A stretch of DNA of 64,000 nucleotides from Saposhnikovia divaricata (GCA_036435485.1 CM071596.1:17820001-17884000); one strand, 5' to 3'; counted from the first letter of the stretch, positions 46,654 through 56,654 are shown. Notes: a model not told the origin generated them from the letters alone. Numbers and translations: made by a program.

Positions 46654-46664
46654 ATTCTCTCCAT
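44548..46664 (-). pseudogene. LINE ORF1 (broken C-terminal part): RRM-type RNA-binding protein with AT-hook
   Basis: ORF1 proteins coat LINE RNA. The frame opens at 46664, but the first 20 residues are a Glu-Arg run encoded by a GA microsatellite. The ATG at 46412, in an ideal ACCATGGCC context, is the likelier start (MAGNSEHKQVDDTQWTQVTR). An RRM follows: HIFVGNIPTKSSTSDIW and GFLTLKAG. The next domain, with MSHYPDSLHNIREKLW and LFSDKEAFDNF, is typical of plant LINE ORF1. TAG at 45450-45452 breaks the frame. The same frame resumes to 45123 as an acidic Glu/Thr/Asp stretch. After a frameshift and further stop, a basic region with an AT-hook-like GMGRPRKYRHNKG (about 44850) ends at 44548. The 404-codon N-terminal part is intact. 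Confidence 0.82.
46611..46652. repeat. CT/GA microsatellite at the LINE 5' end
   Basis: An uninterrupted (CT)n run, read as GA on the LINE strand, encodes the Glu-Arg repeat at the apparent start of ORF1. It probably belongs to the LINE 5' UTR. Confidence 0.85.
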
Positions 46665-46744
46665 CTACCGTTTGATAAATTTAATACTTGACTGTGACGA
46701 GCATTTAAAAAAGAAAATAACACCAAAAATCAGATTTGACTAAT

Positions 46745-47512
46745 CTAAATAAAAATAAATTTATTAAAGTCGACGCGACGCAACCGTACATTAATGAACT
46801 ACGGTCTTTATAATGCAATCAAGAAAATAAAATATACATGGTTATGGTTTTAATACATACGTTTTTTGTACAATTCAGTAAGATTATAGTAAAAGAATTA
46901 TAATTATAACAGAATTTCAAACAATTTTTTTTAGAAAATAACATGAATTTTAGAGGAAGTAGGAATTTAGGATGAAACCAAAATAAGGGTGGAACCAAAT
47001 TTGTTACTAAGTACCATTAAATAGGGATTTATTAATAAATGTTATAGATTTGTTAGTATTTTATAAAATGTTATAAAATTACGTATTCGTTGCTGTTTCA
47101 CAAAAATTTATATCAATCAACCCTAGATTGTATTTTGTATTCGTTGGTGTTTTACCCTCTATTTGTTGGTGGTTTTATCGTAGTTTTTTTCTAGTAAAAA
47201 AGTTATAAATAAAAGAATTATAATAATCATAAGAATTCTATTTTTAATTCTTTTTTAAAAAACATAATAATACGGGGAAAATAGGATTCTATTAAAAAAT
47301 TATAAATAAAAGAAATAAAATTGTAATAGGATTTCTATTTTTATTCTATTTTTAAAAAAACAACATAGAATTATAGGAGAAGTAGAATTTTATGGGTGAA
47401 ACTAAAATATAGTGCGAACTAATTTTAGGGGTGAAACAAAAATATAGTGCGAATCAAAAAGAAGGTACCATTAAAAGAAGGTTTCGCTTATTAATAAAGG
47501 TTATAGATTTGA
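46745..47512. repeat. AT-rich dispersed repeat array, right block
   Basis: This continues the family seen at 38372-39245. Shared tokens are AAAAGAATTATAATTATAAxAG, TAGGGGTGAAACxAAAATA, TACCATTAAAA and TTATTAATAAAGGTTATAGAT, the last at about 47490-47510. There are at least two units, with an internal partial duplication near 47385-47460. No coding potential. It is the segment beyond the minus-strand LINE insertion. Confidence 0.6.
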
Positions 47513-47837
47513 ATTGGATATATTCTAGAGATATTATGTAAAAAATTTAGTTCTCCGAAACGTCAATGCTTCACTAATTCGGTGAAGTATTTTTATTTAA
47601 ATTATTTGGTTAATTGATAGCCTAGACGAAACATCATTAGTTTATTGAAAAAGTAGCCTTAATATCCTCCTAAAAGCTGTATAAGATGTAAAAAAAATAT
47701 GCCAAAATCATCATAGTTTTATAAAAATGCCAAAATCATCATAATTTTTAAAAAAAATCCAAAATCATCATAATTTTTAAATCTGATGATTAGAATATCA
47801 AATTTGAATAGTACGACAAAAATTACTAGCGAGATAC
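47513..47837. other. AT-rich intergenic DNA
   Basis: No gene is seen. AAAATCATCATAATTTT-like sequence is repeated three times around 47703-47780. Confidence 0.55.
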
Positions 47838-47854
47838 GCTTTTCTCGAATATCT

Positions 47855-48146
47855 TGGTCAAAAAAAAAAAACGTGTTATTCAGGACACGCTAGCCTGCCT
47901 GGATTATATACCAGGACCGGCCGACCAGCCCCATGGTCAACACCGGCATGTAAATCATGCTAACCGTGCGGTAAGACCCGGTGGCTGGGCTTCCCTGCGA
48001 TACGCAAGATACACCGCGCCTTGTCTTGGTCAAAGTTTCCACTGTCTCTCCAACACGGCTACACGCAGGGGGCGGGTGAGGTTCGAACCCGTGACCCTTT
48101 GGATCAACGCTAGGTCTCGTTTCCACTGAGGCAGCTCTCACACTCT
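47855..48146 (-). mobile_element. tRNA-derived SINE
   Basis: A 292-bp GC-richer island is flanked by a perfect 17-bp duplication, GCTTTTCTCGAATATCT (47838-47854 and 48147-48163). On the minus strand it starts AGAGTGTGAGAGCTGCC, with a Pol III A-box-like TGCCTCAGTGG (48123-48133) and a B-box GGGTTCGAACC (48080-48090). It ends in a poly-T run before GACCA, like the T-tailed Au group of plant SINEs. The body is not a functional tRNA. Mobilisation would depend on LINE machinery. A frame of about 90 codons across it is accidental. Confidence 0.92.
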
Positions 48147-48227
48147 GCTTTTCTCGAATATCTCGAGATATGTTTTCGAGAATTGTGTATTTGACTTAGT
48201 TTTTCTAAATATGTTTTTCTTGATTGG

Positions 48228-48329
48228 ATATTCCAGATACGTTTTTTAGAACTGGGTACATCACTCAATTATTTTTGAATATTCCAGATACGTTTTTTAG
48301 AACTGGGTACATCACTCAATTATTTTTGA
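48228..48329. repeat. 51-bp tandem duplication
   Basis: Two adjacent copies of a unit starting ATATTCCAGATACGTTTTTT, at 48228-48278 and 48279-48329, are essentially identical. It is a recent local duplication in non-coding DNA. Confidence 0.9.
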
Positions 48330-48494
48330 AAAAGTTATTCGTAAACAAAAACATATTAACCCAAATTAAAGAAGTTGACTTTTTGAAATATTCGGTCACT
48401 AAAAATGACCAAAAAATTAAGTTTAAGTGTTTTAATATTTAATCTAGAAAAATGGTAATTCTGATTATCACTGGAAACAAATTCCCATATCTAT

Positions 48495-49319
48495 CAGTGT
48501 TGTAAAAAACGCAAATCGGACCAAAGCGGTAGGATGACCTTCTAGCGTTTAAGTGGACGCTTAAGCGGTTTTAAAAGCGGATCATTAATCGGATTATAAA
48601 TAAATATATTTTTATATAAATAAATACAATATTAGTTTTTCTTTAAAAAGATAACATTCACATATGATATAACATATTTTGATCAAAGTTAAAACCATTA
48701 ATCTCCATATTCACAAAGTCATAATTAGTTATAATGAATTTAGAAAATACAAACGTAACATTTAGAAATATCAAATTACAAATTTGCTTTCATACCAGCT
48801 TAAAACCGCTTAAAATTGTATAAACCCGCTTAGAGCATCTCCAACGGTAATAGCTAAAATCATTAGCTATATAATGATTATCTAAAAATTTGCTGAACTG
48901 TAAGATGTTTTACTCCAATGGTATTAGCTATAATGAATAGCTATATTTTAAAAATAGTATTTTATTATTATTTTAATAATAATAATATATATATAAGTAA
49001 ATAAGATCGATGATGTGTCACGATATAAGTGAAGATAATGAATTATAGATATTATCTATATATTATAGATGTCCTCCAAATATAGAGGATGTCAAGATGA
49101 TTATCTAAAAATTTACCTAACAGAAAGTATGGTTGGAGAAGAAAAAATATACATATTATCTAAAAATCATGGCATGTCATCAATTTTAGCTAACAGATGT
49201 GTAGTATTGGAGATGCTCTTAAACTCCACTAAACGCTTAAACACCGATTTTATTATAAGTTAGGCATTTTTATCCCGCTTCCGCTTAAGCTGCCGCTTAA
49301 TGTGATTTTTAGTACATTG
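48495..49319. mobile_element. hAT-like non-autonomous element with subterminal GCTTAA/AAGCGG motifs
   Basis: The ends are imperfect inverted repeats, CAGTGTTGTAAAAAAC and the reverse complement of GATTTTTAGTACATTG. The flanks ATATCTAT (48487-48494) and ATATTTAT (49320-49327) are an 8-bp duplication with one mismatch. Motifs of the form CGCTTAA / TTAAGCG are repeated near both ends, as expected of hAT subterminal regions. There is no transposase. A Tourist-like MITE sits inside it (48833-49218), so the original element was about 437 bp. Confidence 0.75.
48833..49218. mobile_element. Tourist-like MITE (PIF/Harbinger type)
   Basis: Inverted ends GAGCATCTCCAA and TTGGAGATGCTC are perfect over 12 bp apart from a slight asymmetry further in. 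They are flanked by TTA on both sides (48830-48832 and 49219-49221), the target preference of PIF/Harbinger transposase. It is 386 bp, AT-rich and non-coding, with internal repeats of TAGCTATA. It could be mobilised by an enzyme such as the decayed one at 51826-52945, but the ends of that element are not known. Confidence 0.9.
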
Positions 49320-49327
49320 ATATTTAT

Positions 49328-49522
49328 CAACCAAACCTATGTCTAGTACATACATTTTTTATCATCACACTTGTATGCTGAATGAATTCATGTAATTTGG
49401 GTAATAAATAAATTTGTGTATCAGATCAAATTTTCTCTTCGCCCAAACATAATTAATATATGTTATAGACGATTTATTGCAATTATATTATAATGTTTAA
49501 ATATTAGGATGTTAGAGGAGAC
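49328..49522. other. AT-rich spacer
   Basis: Nothing recognised. AAATATTAGGA at its right side (about 49498-49509) recurs at about 50003, beyond the foldback, and could be a target duplication. Confidence 0.4.
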
Positions 49523-49970
49523 GGGTGTTGGCCCACTGTCACAATTTGGAGTCAAAATGTCCTAAATCTCACAACCCACAAAAATGGCCCTTTATATCAC
49601 AGAAAAACGCAACTTAATGTTGGGTTTCTTAAAAACGCATTATCGTGTGGCGTTTTTGCCCCTTTTATTTTTAAAAACGTAATTATTTTTTATATAAAAA
49701 AAAATTTGAGTCACGCATCCTCAAGATGCGTTACCTAATAAAAAATAAATAAAAAAAGAGGGAAACGCATCTTCAAGATGCGTGACTCAAAAAAAAATTA
49801 AAAAAAATTAGAAAACGCAACTGGAAGTTGCGTTACACCCCGAAAAAAAGAAACGCCACACGCCATTGCGTTTTCCTGTGATAATAAGGGTCATTTTTTC
49901 AGTTTGTGATATTTAGGGCATTTCACCTTTAAATTGTGATAAAGAGGACCATTTCTCAGAGGGGACACCC
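49523..49970. mobile_element. Foldback sequence with a series of small hairpins
   Basis: The two flanks form a long imperfect inverted repeat. The left contains CACAATTTGGAGT, AATGTCCTAAATCTCACAA and ATCACAGAAAAACGCAA. The right carries their reverse complements in the same order (49867-49945). Between them lie short perfect hairpins: ACGCATCCTCAAGATGCGT (49713-49731), ACGCATCTTCAAGATGCGT (49765-49783) and AACGCAACT-GGA-AGTTGCGTT (49814-49834). A degraded one lies near 49607. The layout fits a MITE or other foldback element; the class is uncertain because the ends and duplication are not clear. No coding capacity. Confidence 0.6.
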
Positions 49971-50152
49971 AAAAAAATTAATAATATATAAATTACAAAT
50001 ATTAGGACTGAGCTAAATCGTAGTCAAAATATGGAACCAAAATATGTTATTTCGGTTCGGTTCCTTTATTTCTTAAGCCTCAATTATTTATTCATTTAGA
50101 CCGAATTATTCATATATCACATGTATTTATATTATAATATAACATATACATA

Positions 50153-50514
50153 TAGGGCCGGCCCTGAGTTTTTTGGGGCCCGGGAAAAGTTTCGAGGCCC
50201 TTTTTAACCGCGCGAAGCGCAAAAAATTTTTTGGGTCCGAACTAGATCCGGATTTTTAATCGCACGAAGCGCAGATTTTTTTTATGATTTTGAGTAATTT
50301 GTTATTTATAAATATGTATGTATTAGATAGGAGGCACCCTAAATATGTATGTTTTAGAGAGGAGGCGCCAATATGCAATTTTTGTATAATTAACTCTTAA
50401 TAATATTTTTAGGGGTCCCAAAAATATTATTTTTTGTATAATTAACTCTTAATAATATTTATAGAGGCCCCGAAATGCTATTTATAGATGCTCTAAATTG
50501 ATATTTTTTGTAAG

Positions 50515-50573
<59 letters not shown>

Positions 50574-50672
50574 TTGACTATATACATATACTGTAAAAAA
50601 AAAATTTTGGGCCCCCTGACCCAATGGGCCCTGTGCAACCGCACTGTTGGCACTGGGCTAGGGCCGGCACTG
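50153..50672. mobile_element. Possible non-autonomous DNA transposon with GGGCCGGCCCT ends
   Basis: The left side reads TAGGGCCGGCCCTGAG and the right side ends CTAGGGCCGGCACTG, whose reverse complement CAGTGCCGGCCCTAG aligns with it. Both ends are followed inward by GGGCCC-rich sequence. An (AT)n run fills 50521-50570. No target duplication is evident, so the exact ends and class (hAT is a possibility) are uncertain. Short motifs GCGCGAAGCGCA and GCACGAAGCGCA recur near 50213 and 50262. Confidence 0.45.
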
Positions 50673-51030
50673 CACAACGACTACATTGATCTAATTGATC
50701 CAATTAATGGCCGATATTCAACAAAAATAATTTGTGTGGGCGAATTCATGAAGATTATGTCAAAAATTGGTGTGGCACTCTCGAAAATCCTCATGCCAAA
50801 CCTTGTTCCAAAACTGCTCTCGACTTACATTAGACACCACTAAAGTGATCGCTAAAGAAATGACATTGTGCCAAAAATCAAGCTAGAAGATATAGTGCAA
50901 GCAATACCAATTTAGTAGATGAGGTAATTTTTCTTATATACATAATTTATTATGTTATATATTATTTTGATTTTTAACTTAGTATGCATAATTTGTTATT
51001 TTTTTAGATAACTCAAGTTCAAGGATTATA
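50673..51030. other. Probable 5' part of the Harbinger element
   Basis: Mixed sequence with fragments that may belong to the N-terminal exon of the Myb/SANT-like gene. No convincing frame. An intron-like T-rich stretch lies at about 50925-51010. Confidence 0.35.
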
Positions 51031-51690
51031 TATTTCAACATGAATAAGACATTTGACAAATGGGAATGTTATGAAACAGTTGCAATACATCCTTAATTTG
51101 TAGACGTTCTAACTAGTTCTCCTTCGTTTCAACGAAACTTTCCAACACAAATGGTATCACCAATTAATTTGAATAGTGACGATTGCATTGATGAAGAAGG
51201 TTTCACGATTGAAGAGTCTAATTGAGAAACAAAAAGTCCTTCTAGTCCGGTTAGACCGATGGGAGTAAAGGCATCCAAACAAGCAAAAAAGAAAGAAAAA
51301 CAAGGTATGACAAAAAAAAAGATATCTATAACTATTTTTAATAGTATGCAGTGTACCCAAAAGCAAGTAGTGGATGCCAACATCAAAAGAGATGAGGAAA
51401 CCCTTCAAATGTCGAGAGAGATCTTAGAACTTGAAAAATGAAAGGAAGAAAAACACGCAAGACTTGATGCACTAGAGGAACGAAAAGAAGCAAGACTGGC
51501 AAAACGCACGGCTATTAGAATGAAGGAAGCAAACAAAGATAATGACAATCGATACTAGCCAAATGACTCATAATACGAAAAAGTGGTTTAAAAGAAAGAA
51601 GACTGAGATCATGGAACAGGTGAATGAGACTACTAGTGATGGTGCTTATGTTCCTCGCTTTGATGATGAATATTATGATTAGATTTAGCT
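51031..51690 (+). pseudogene. PIF/Harbinger accessory gene (NAM-associated, Myb/SANT-like) remnant
   Basis: PIF/Harbinger elements encode a DNA-binding partner that carries the transposase into the nucleus. Here the readable C-terminal part includes DDCIDEEGFTIEE, then RPMGVKASKQAKKKEKQG (about 51250-51305), the hallmark of plant NAM-associated/Myb-like proteins. A Glu/Arg-rich coiled coil follows (DEETLQMSREILELEK ... ALEERKEARLAKRTAIRMKEAN). Stops at about 51224 and 51439 and later frame loss show decay. It converges on the transposase gene on the opposite strand, which supports membership of one element. Confidence 0.75.
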
Positions 51691-51825
51691 ATGTATTTTG
51701 TTTTTTAATTCAACTATGTACTCTATTTTTATTTAACCATGTTCAATGCTTTCAAATTCAATAAAAGAAATTTATTTAAATTGTCAAGTCGTACCTTTTA
51801 AGAGATAATAATTTGACATTTATAA

Positions 51826-52945
51826 CTACTGATCGGCTTCCATTGCCCAATTGGGCTCCACCAAATCATTTTGAAGCATTGTATGGATGTAAGCTAATTC
51901 CAAGTTCTCAACACAGTCCCAAAATGCTTGTTGATTTCTTCCATCTCTTTGTACTGATGCAAAAGGAATTTGAACTCCATTACAACCTATTGGCCCATCA
52001 TAAACCTGTGATTCTAACGGATTCATTAGATCTTCTTCTACTGACTCTACAAATTCATCTTCCACAAATTCATCCTTGACTATCATATTATGTAATATGA
52101 TGCAAGTCATCATGATACTTCTAAGTGTTCCACACTTATGCATCCGAGCATCGTGGTGAAGAATAGCCCATCGGAATTGCAAGATACAAAAGCACCTCTC
52201 TACATCTTTGCGATACTCCTCCTACTTCTTTGCGAACAATTTTTATGATTGAGTGGTAGGATTGTAATAGTTTTTACAATTGTTGAATACATAGGATAAA
52301 TTCCATCAGTAAGATAATAAGCGTTGTTGTATCTTTTTCCATTGTCATGAAACATCACAATTGGGCTATTTCCTGCGATGACTTTATCAAGTACGGAAGA
52401 TTGACCTAGAACGTTAATATCATTTTAAGCTCCAGGCACACCAAAAACGATGTGCCACATCCAAGTATCATAGGAAGCGACTGCCACTTAAATGATAGTA
52501 AGACGTCCTTTTCGGCCACTATAAGCCCCACCCCACCCACTTGGACAATTCTTCCACTTTCAGTGCATACAATTGATACTTCCAGTCATACTTAGAAGTT
52601 TTCATAAATTTGATGGTGTTGGAGCATGAAGGTACTCCTCACCAAAGAGTCCTTCGACTTGTTGGCAAATTTTTTTCATGCACTCAAGTGTAGTTGATTA
52701 TCCCATTCTACATATTTCGGAACATTGATCAGCTGTTGCACTGTAAGCTAGCACTCGTAGTGCAACAGTCATTTTTTGTTGGGGTAACAATCCCGTAATC
52801 CAATTACATCTGCATTCTGATGCCAATTGTAAGAATCTTGAGTGCAAAGAGCTGTCATGATGCGATTGAAGACATGAGGGTGCATTCTAAGTCGTCTTCA
52901 CTAAATATTGGACAATCCACGAAGTAATCTTCCATGAGATTTCTT
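51826..52945 (-). pseudogene. PIF/Harbinger transposase (DDE, ALP1-like) remnant
   Basis: Minus-strand reading gives, across several frames, MEDYFVDCPIFSEDDL (start near 52935), YDTW.WHIVFGVPGA and NDINVL (catalytic-core signature, about 52420-52480), NGKRYNNAYYLTDGIYP (about 52310), YRKDVERCF (about 52205), and an open 118-codon end with QFRWAILHHDARMH and LRSIMMTCIILHNMIV. These are the landmarks of plant Harbinger transposase (DDE_Tnp_4 / plant transposon protein). Many stops and shifts mean it is dead. The left end lies opposite and convergent to the Myb-like gene. The right end is cut near 52985, where the third Sirevirus-like fragment begins. Confidence 0.85.
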
Positions 52946-52994
52946 CTTCTCGATAGCCTTTGTCTAGGGTGATTGGGATGAGTCTATTGTGGAT

Positions 52995-54271
52995 CTTGCT
53001 GATATGGCGAATGATAGTGCTGATGAAGTTTCGAAGACTCCAGAATCGAAGAAGCAATGTGGTCTCCCGGTTTTCGCTGGTCCTAAGTTCGAATCACGGT
53101 TCTATGACATGGATTTAGGGGTTCGTATTCTTATCACTGGTACTCTAGTTTCAAGTAAGCTTGTTCCATCTCTTACTGAATGTGGTGTTATTAAGTTGTT
53201 TCAGAATTTGGTGTTTAAATCTTTTCTGCTTGATATGCCGAAGGTTTATTACCGAGAGTTAATTCGTAAGTATTATGCCAATTTGCATGTTGATAAATTT
53301 GTAATTTATTTTCTACTGTTCGGGGTAAAAAGATTAAATTAAACCCTCCGCTTTTAATCTCTATTCTTAAGATTGATAATGAGAGTGAGGTAGACATCTA
53401 TACTGCTCAAGGTGCTGTTGCTTTGCCTGATTTTTCTATCGCTGACCAGTTTCGTGTGTTGTCTGGAAGTGAAATACCTCAGGATCTTACTCCACCATCA
53501 ACTACTGTTATTTCACCTTTTGCTCATTTGTTGTTTAAGATCTATCGTTCACATTTTTGTCATTGATTGGGTAATAAGTCTAATTTTACTTGTCAAGATG
53601 TGGTTGTTGTGGCCATGCTTATGTCTGGAAAACCTTTTGATCTTTCCTCTTTAATCCTGCAAAAGATGAATGCAACTTTGGAGAAGTCTGTTAGTGGGAT
53701 ACCCTATGGATTGCTGTTAACCAGAGTTTTTGAGTTTTATAAGATCGATTTTATGACTGCTGTTAAGATGACTGTTAAGGAAGCCTTGGACCGGAGGGCT
53801 TTAACTCAGAATAATCTTCAAATCGATGCTGGGGAAGTTACAAGGATTTTACCTCCTCCACTAATTGGGTTTGTTCCTGAATCTGGTGAACCTTCAACTC
53901 CTGCTCCAGGTTCTGTTTCACAGTTTTCTCCAAGTGGGATGTTGCTCCTCAGGTCTGTGTAGACTGTTGCTACGATTATCACTGGCCAAATCACTACTAT
54001 AAAGTTAGACTTTCAGGCTCTCAGAAATGATATTAAGGATGTCAATGCTGAATATCAGACTATTGCGGTGGCTATTAAGGAATTTAACAATGAAATTAAG
54101 TTGGTCAAAGAGATGCGTCTCAAGACAGCTGGAACTACCTCTACTATGGAAACTGATTTTGGTCTTGAAGAACTGGCTAAGGCTGTTGCTGGAGATGGTA
54201 AAGATGATGCAGATAAGGATGGTGAAGATGATTTTCATATGTCTCCAAGGGTCTTTCCAACAGAATCTTGA
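52995..54271 (+). pseudogene. Element 3 accessory ORF (broken)
   Basis: Starts near the ATG-rich MANDSADEVSKTPESKKQ (about 53004). A globular domain follows: FAGPKFESRFYDMDLGVRIL, PSLTECGVIKLFQNLVFKSF, and LLMSGKPFDLSS-type sequence, then GIPYGLLLTRVFEFYKIDF, the same landmark as in element 1. A Pro-rich linker (LPPPLIGFVPESGEPSTPAP) precedes a coiled coil (LDFQALRNDIKDVNAEYQT) and an acidic DGKDDADKDGEDDF tail. Breaks are a one-base loss near 53295, TGA at 53564-53566 and TAG near 53962. About 420 codons in total. It is closer to element 1's domain than element 2's is. Function unknown. Confidence 0.72.
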
Positions 54272-54283
54272 TTTGTTTTGATG

Positions 54284-54613
54284 AATTAAGGGGGACAAAA
54301 CTTTAGGAGAATTTATTCTGTGTTTAAACTTGTTTTGTTTGGTTTGTGTGCTTGTCTGAACTTATGCTTGGTACTTGTTGGTACTTGTTGGTTTGAACTG
54401 GTTTGAACTTTGGTCTTTGTGATGGTAGTTGAACTTAATGTTTGAATTTGAGATTTGATGGTTTTGGATGTTTAATGATTAAGGTGTTATGGATGTATCA
54501 TGATGATAATATCTGTTAGATTATTGTTTTATATCTGAGTTTGACATGCAGGGATTTAGGGGGAGTTATTCTAATTCTCCTAAATTAGTTGTAATCATCA
54601 AAAAAAGGGAGAT
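54284..54613 (+). promoter_or_regulatory. Polypurine tracts of element 3
   Basis: AATTAAGGGGGA (54283-54294), TTTAGGGGGAG (about 54555-54565) and AAAAAAGGGAGAT (54601-54613) are three purine tracts before the LTR at 54614; the last abuts it. This parallels the repeated tracts of element 1. Confidence 0.7.
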
Positions 54614-55862
54614 TGATACTCCTTAGGTTTTGATGATCACAAATAGCAAGCCAAAAGGCTTGTGAATAGATATAAAATAGCATGCTATTTCTGTATAAGC
54701 TAACTTTGTTTTGCAGGGTAATATAGCTTACTGATTGTATAATCAGTATATCAAAAAAACAGCAAGCCAAAGTTGAGATACAGTCACAGTTGGCAAGCCA
54801 TTTGCACAGAGTCAGATCACAAACAATATACCATTTGTCAACAGTCCAGAAATTTTAGAAGTGCCGAAATCAAGGAGTTTTTATAAGAATGGACTTTTAA
54901 TCAGTTGTAAGGATTATTTAAATATGGAATACGTATATTATATATCTGAGCTTATTTTCAACAAATCTTTTCATTTAAATTTGATTTCCTAAATTATAGG
55001 AGTTTGTTTTTATTCAAAACTATTTCTTACTTATTCAAAACCTCCTATACATATTTTTCTCTTATATCTTTCTGAAGAACATGTCTTACACGTTCTATTT
55101 CTTCTTCTTCTTTCAAACGTTAACATTAACGTTATAAACAAATCTAACAACTTGAACGTTGGATTGGATCCAAACGTTGGACAATTTGTTGGATTAGTTT
55201 GTGACCGTTTGTGTTAAAGGCTTTATATACTTGTTCTTGTTTTATTTTTTTCGGCTGCTGAAAATCTAAGAACCACAAGAACATAAACAACTCTGTTTTA
55301 CTTTGCAAGATCTTTTACCTTGATTCTCTCGAGCTCATTTATATATCCTTCGTATTGCTTATTTAGAGAATCTGTAATTTGAGTTGTATCAATCATTAAT
55401 TGTATTGTTCTGATTGTAAGTGATAGTTGTTGGACACTTGGCTTGGAATAGTAGGGATTCGAGAGTTGTGCTGGAGAAGTATACTAGGGTAGTATAGCTT
55501 AGAGAGCAGATTCTGTTTCAGGTCTATTCAGCGAGCCGTTTGTGTCAACAGCTGAGTTTGAGGGAGATATATTGTTGTATCATGTAATCGGTTTATTTTG
55601 ATCAATAATATATTCTCTTACCAGGTTGGTAAGTGACTACGAAGTAGGCTATAGGGGATTAGGGATCGAACCTGACTAAAAGTTTGTGATGTTCTTTATT
55701 TTTCCTGCACTTTACTTACTGCTTGTGCATTCAGCTTACTATTTACATTCAGCGTACCATTTGCATCTGTTAAAATTAAAATCAGTAAGCTGCTGGTAAT
55801 CATTAAAATTGGACATATTTAGCCATTTACACATATTCACCCCCTCTAGGTGTGCATTTACA
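54614..55862 (+). repeat. 3' LTR of element 3 (about 1,249 bp)
   Basis: It begins TGATACTCCTTAGG right after a polypurine tract and ends near CACCCCCTCTAGGTGTGCATTTACA, a terminal style seen in many plant Sireviruses. A TTTATATA at 55222-55229 could be the TATA box. There is no second LTR in the window, so the right boundary (CA at 55861-55862) is inferred from the ending alone. Confidence 0.75.
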
Positions 55863-56587
55863 TTTTTCTCAAAAAGAAGAGAAAGAAAACAAGCTAGAAT
55901 GCACTGCAGCTATGTGGATTAAGATTTTAGGATCATATATGATAACGATCACATAAATTGGTTTGAAAAGGAAAAAATAAAAATTGAACAAGAGAATGAA
56001 TATGTGAGAATATATAAAAGTTGAAAAAGAGAATGTGGGAGGCCTGATTGACAAAATATTAATGACGACTACACATAGACCATTGTTAACTCATTCTATA
56101 CACTATTTTGTATCCTGTTTTATGAATGTAGCATTTCTTTTTCTTTTTTTCATAAAAGAATAATTTGATTATTGTTTTGTCGATTTATTTTTGAAAAAAT
56201 TGAGAGTTTCTTAATTGACATCTAAGCATTAATATTGAATATTATTTTAAAATAAATGCCATTTTGACTTTCTACACATAATTTAAGTGGTAAAAAAGTG
56301 ATTTACTTCTATTATATTTTCAATTTTTTTCCTTATTAAAATTTAAATATTATATTTCTATTCACTAAAGAAAAATAAAAAAAATATGTGCAAGTAACAT
56401 TTTTTTACACGTTAAACTGGGATACAAAATCAAAAATACATTTAATTTGAGATAGAGGAATACAAAATCAAAAATACATTTAATTTGAGATGGAGGAATA
56501 TTAATCAAAGTATATAGAGTTGATCCGATTTCGAATAGATTTATTTTGAAAACTCACAAGACACGTGTAATTCGACAACTTATAGAA

Positions 56588-56654
<67 letters not shown>

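Larger units (their letters stand above)
39294..46665 (-). mobile_element. Nearly full-length plant L1-type LINE
   Basis: On the minus strand the order is a GA-microsatellite leader (about 46610-46665), ORF1 with an RRM, ORF2 with endonuclease, RT, zinc-finger and RNase H, then a downstream RNase H-like ORF, and a 3' end near 39294 (GTGTTTCCAGCC followed by A/T-rich DNA). It interrupts the repeat family at 38372-39245 and 46745-47512. The ORFs carry few breaks, so it is much younger than the LINE at 19886. I could not identify a clear target duplication, so the exact ends are approximate. Confidence 0.85.
52995..55862 (+). mobile_element. Element 3: 3' end of a Sirevirus-like element
   Basis: This fragment comprises a broken accessory ORF, repeated polypurine tracts and a 3' LTR. 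Gag, pol and the 5' LTR are absent. The left side abuts the decayed Harbinger element, so either a deletion or a rearrangement removed about 8 kb. The order and the YGLL landmark match elements 1 and 2, but the nucleotide sequence and the LTR (TGATACTCCTTAGG...) are different, so it is a separate lineage. Confidence 0.82.

Noticed and set aside
47854..48129. 91-codon plus-strand frame
   Set aside because: Lies inside the SINE; GC-richer sequence gives accidental open frames on both strands.
48080..48133. Possible tRNA gene (A and B boxes)
   Set aside because: No cloverleaf can be formed with proper stems; the flanking 17-bp duplication and T-tail identify a SINE.
48228..48329. CRISPR-like repeat
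   Set aside because: Only two head-to-tail copies with no spacers, in a plant genome: a simple tandem duplication.
50459..50677. 72-codon minus-strand frame with an Ile-Tyr run
   Set aside because: Encoded by an (AT)n microsatellite.
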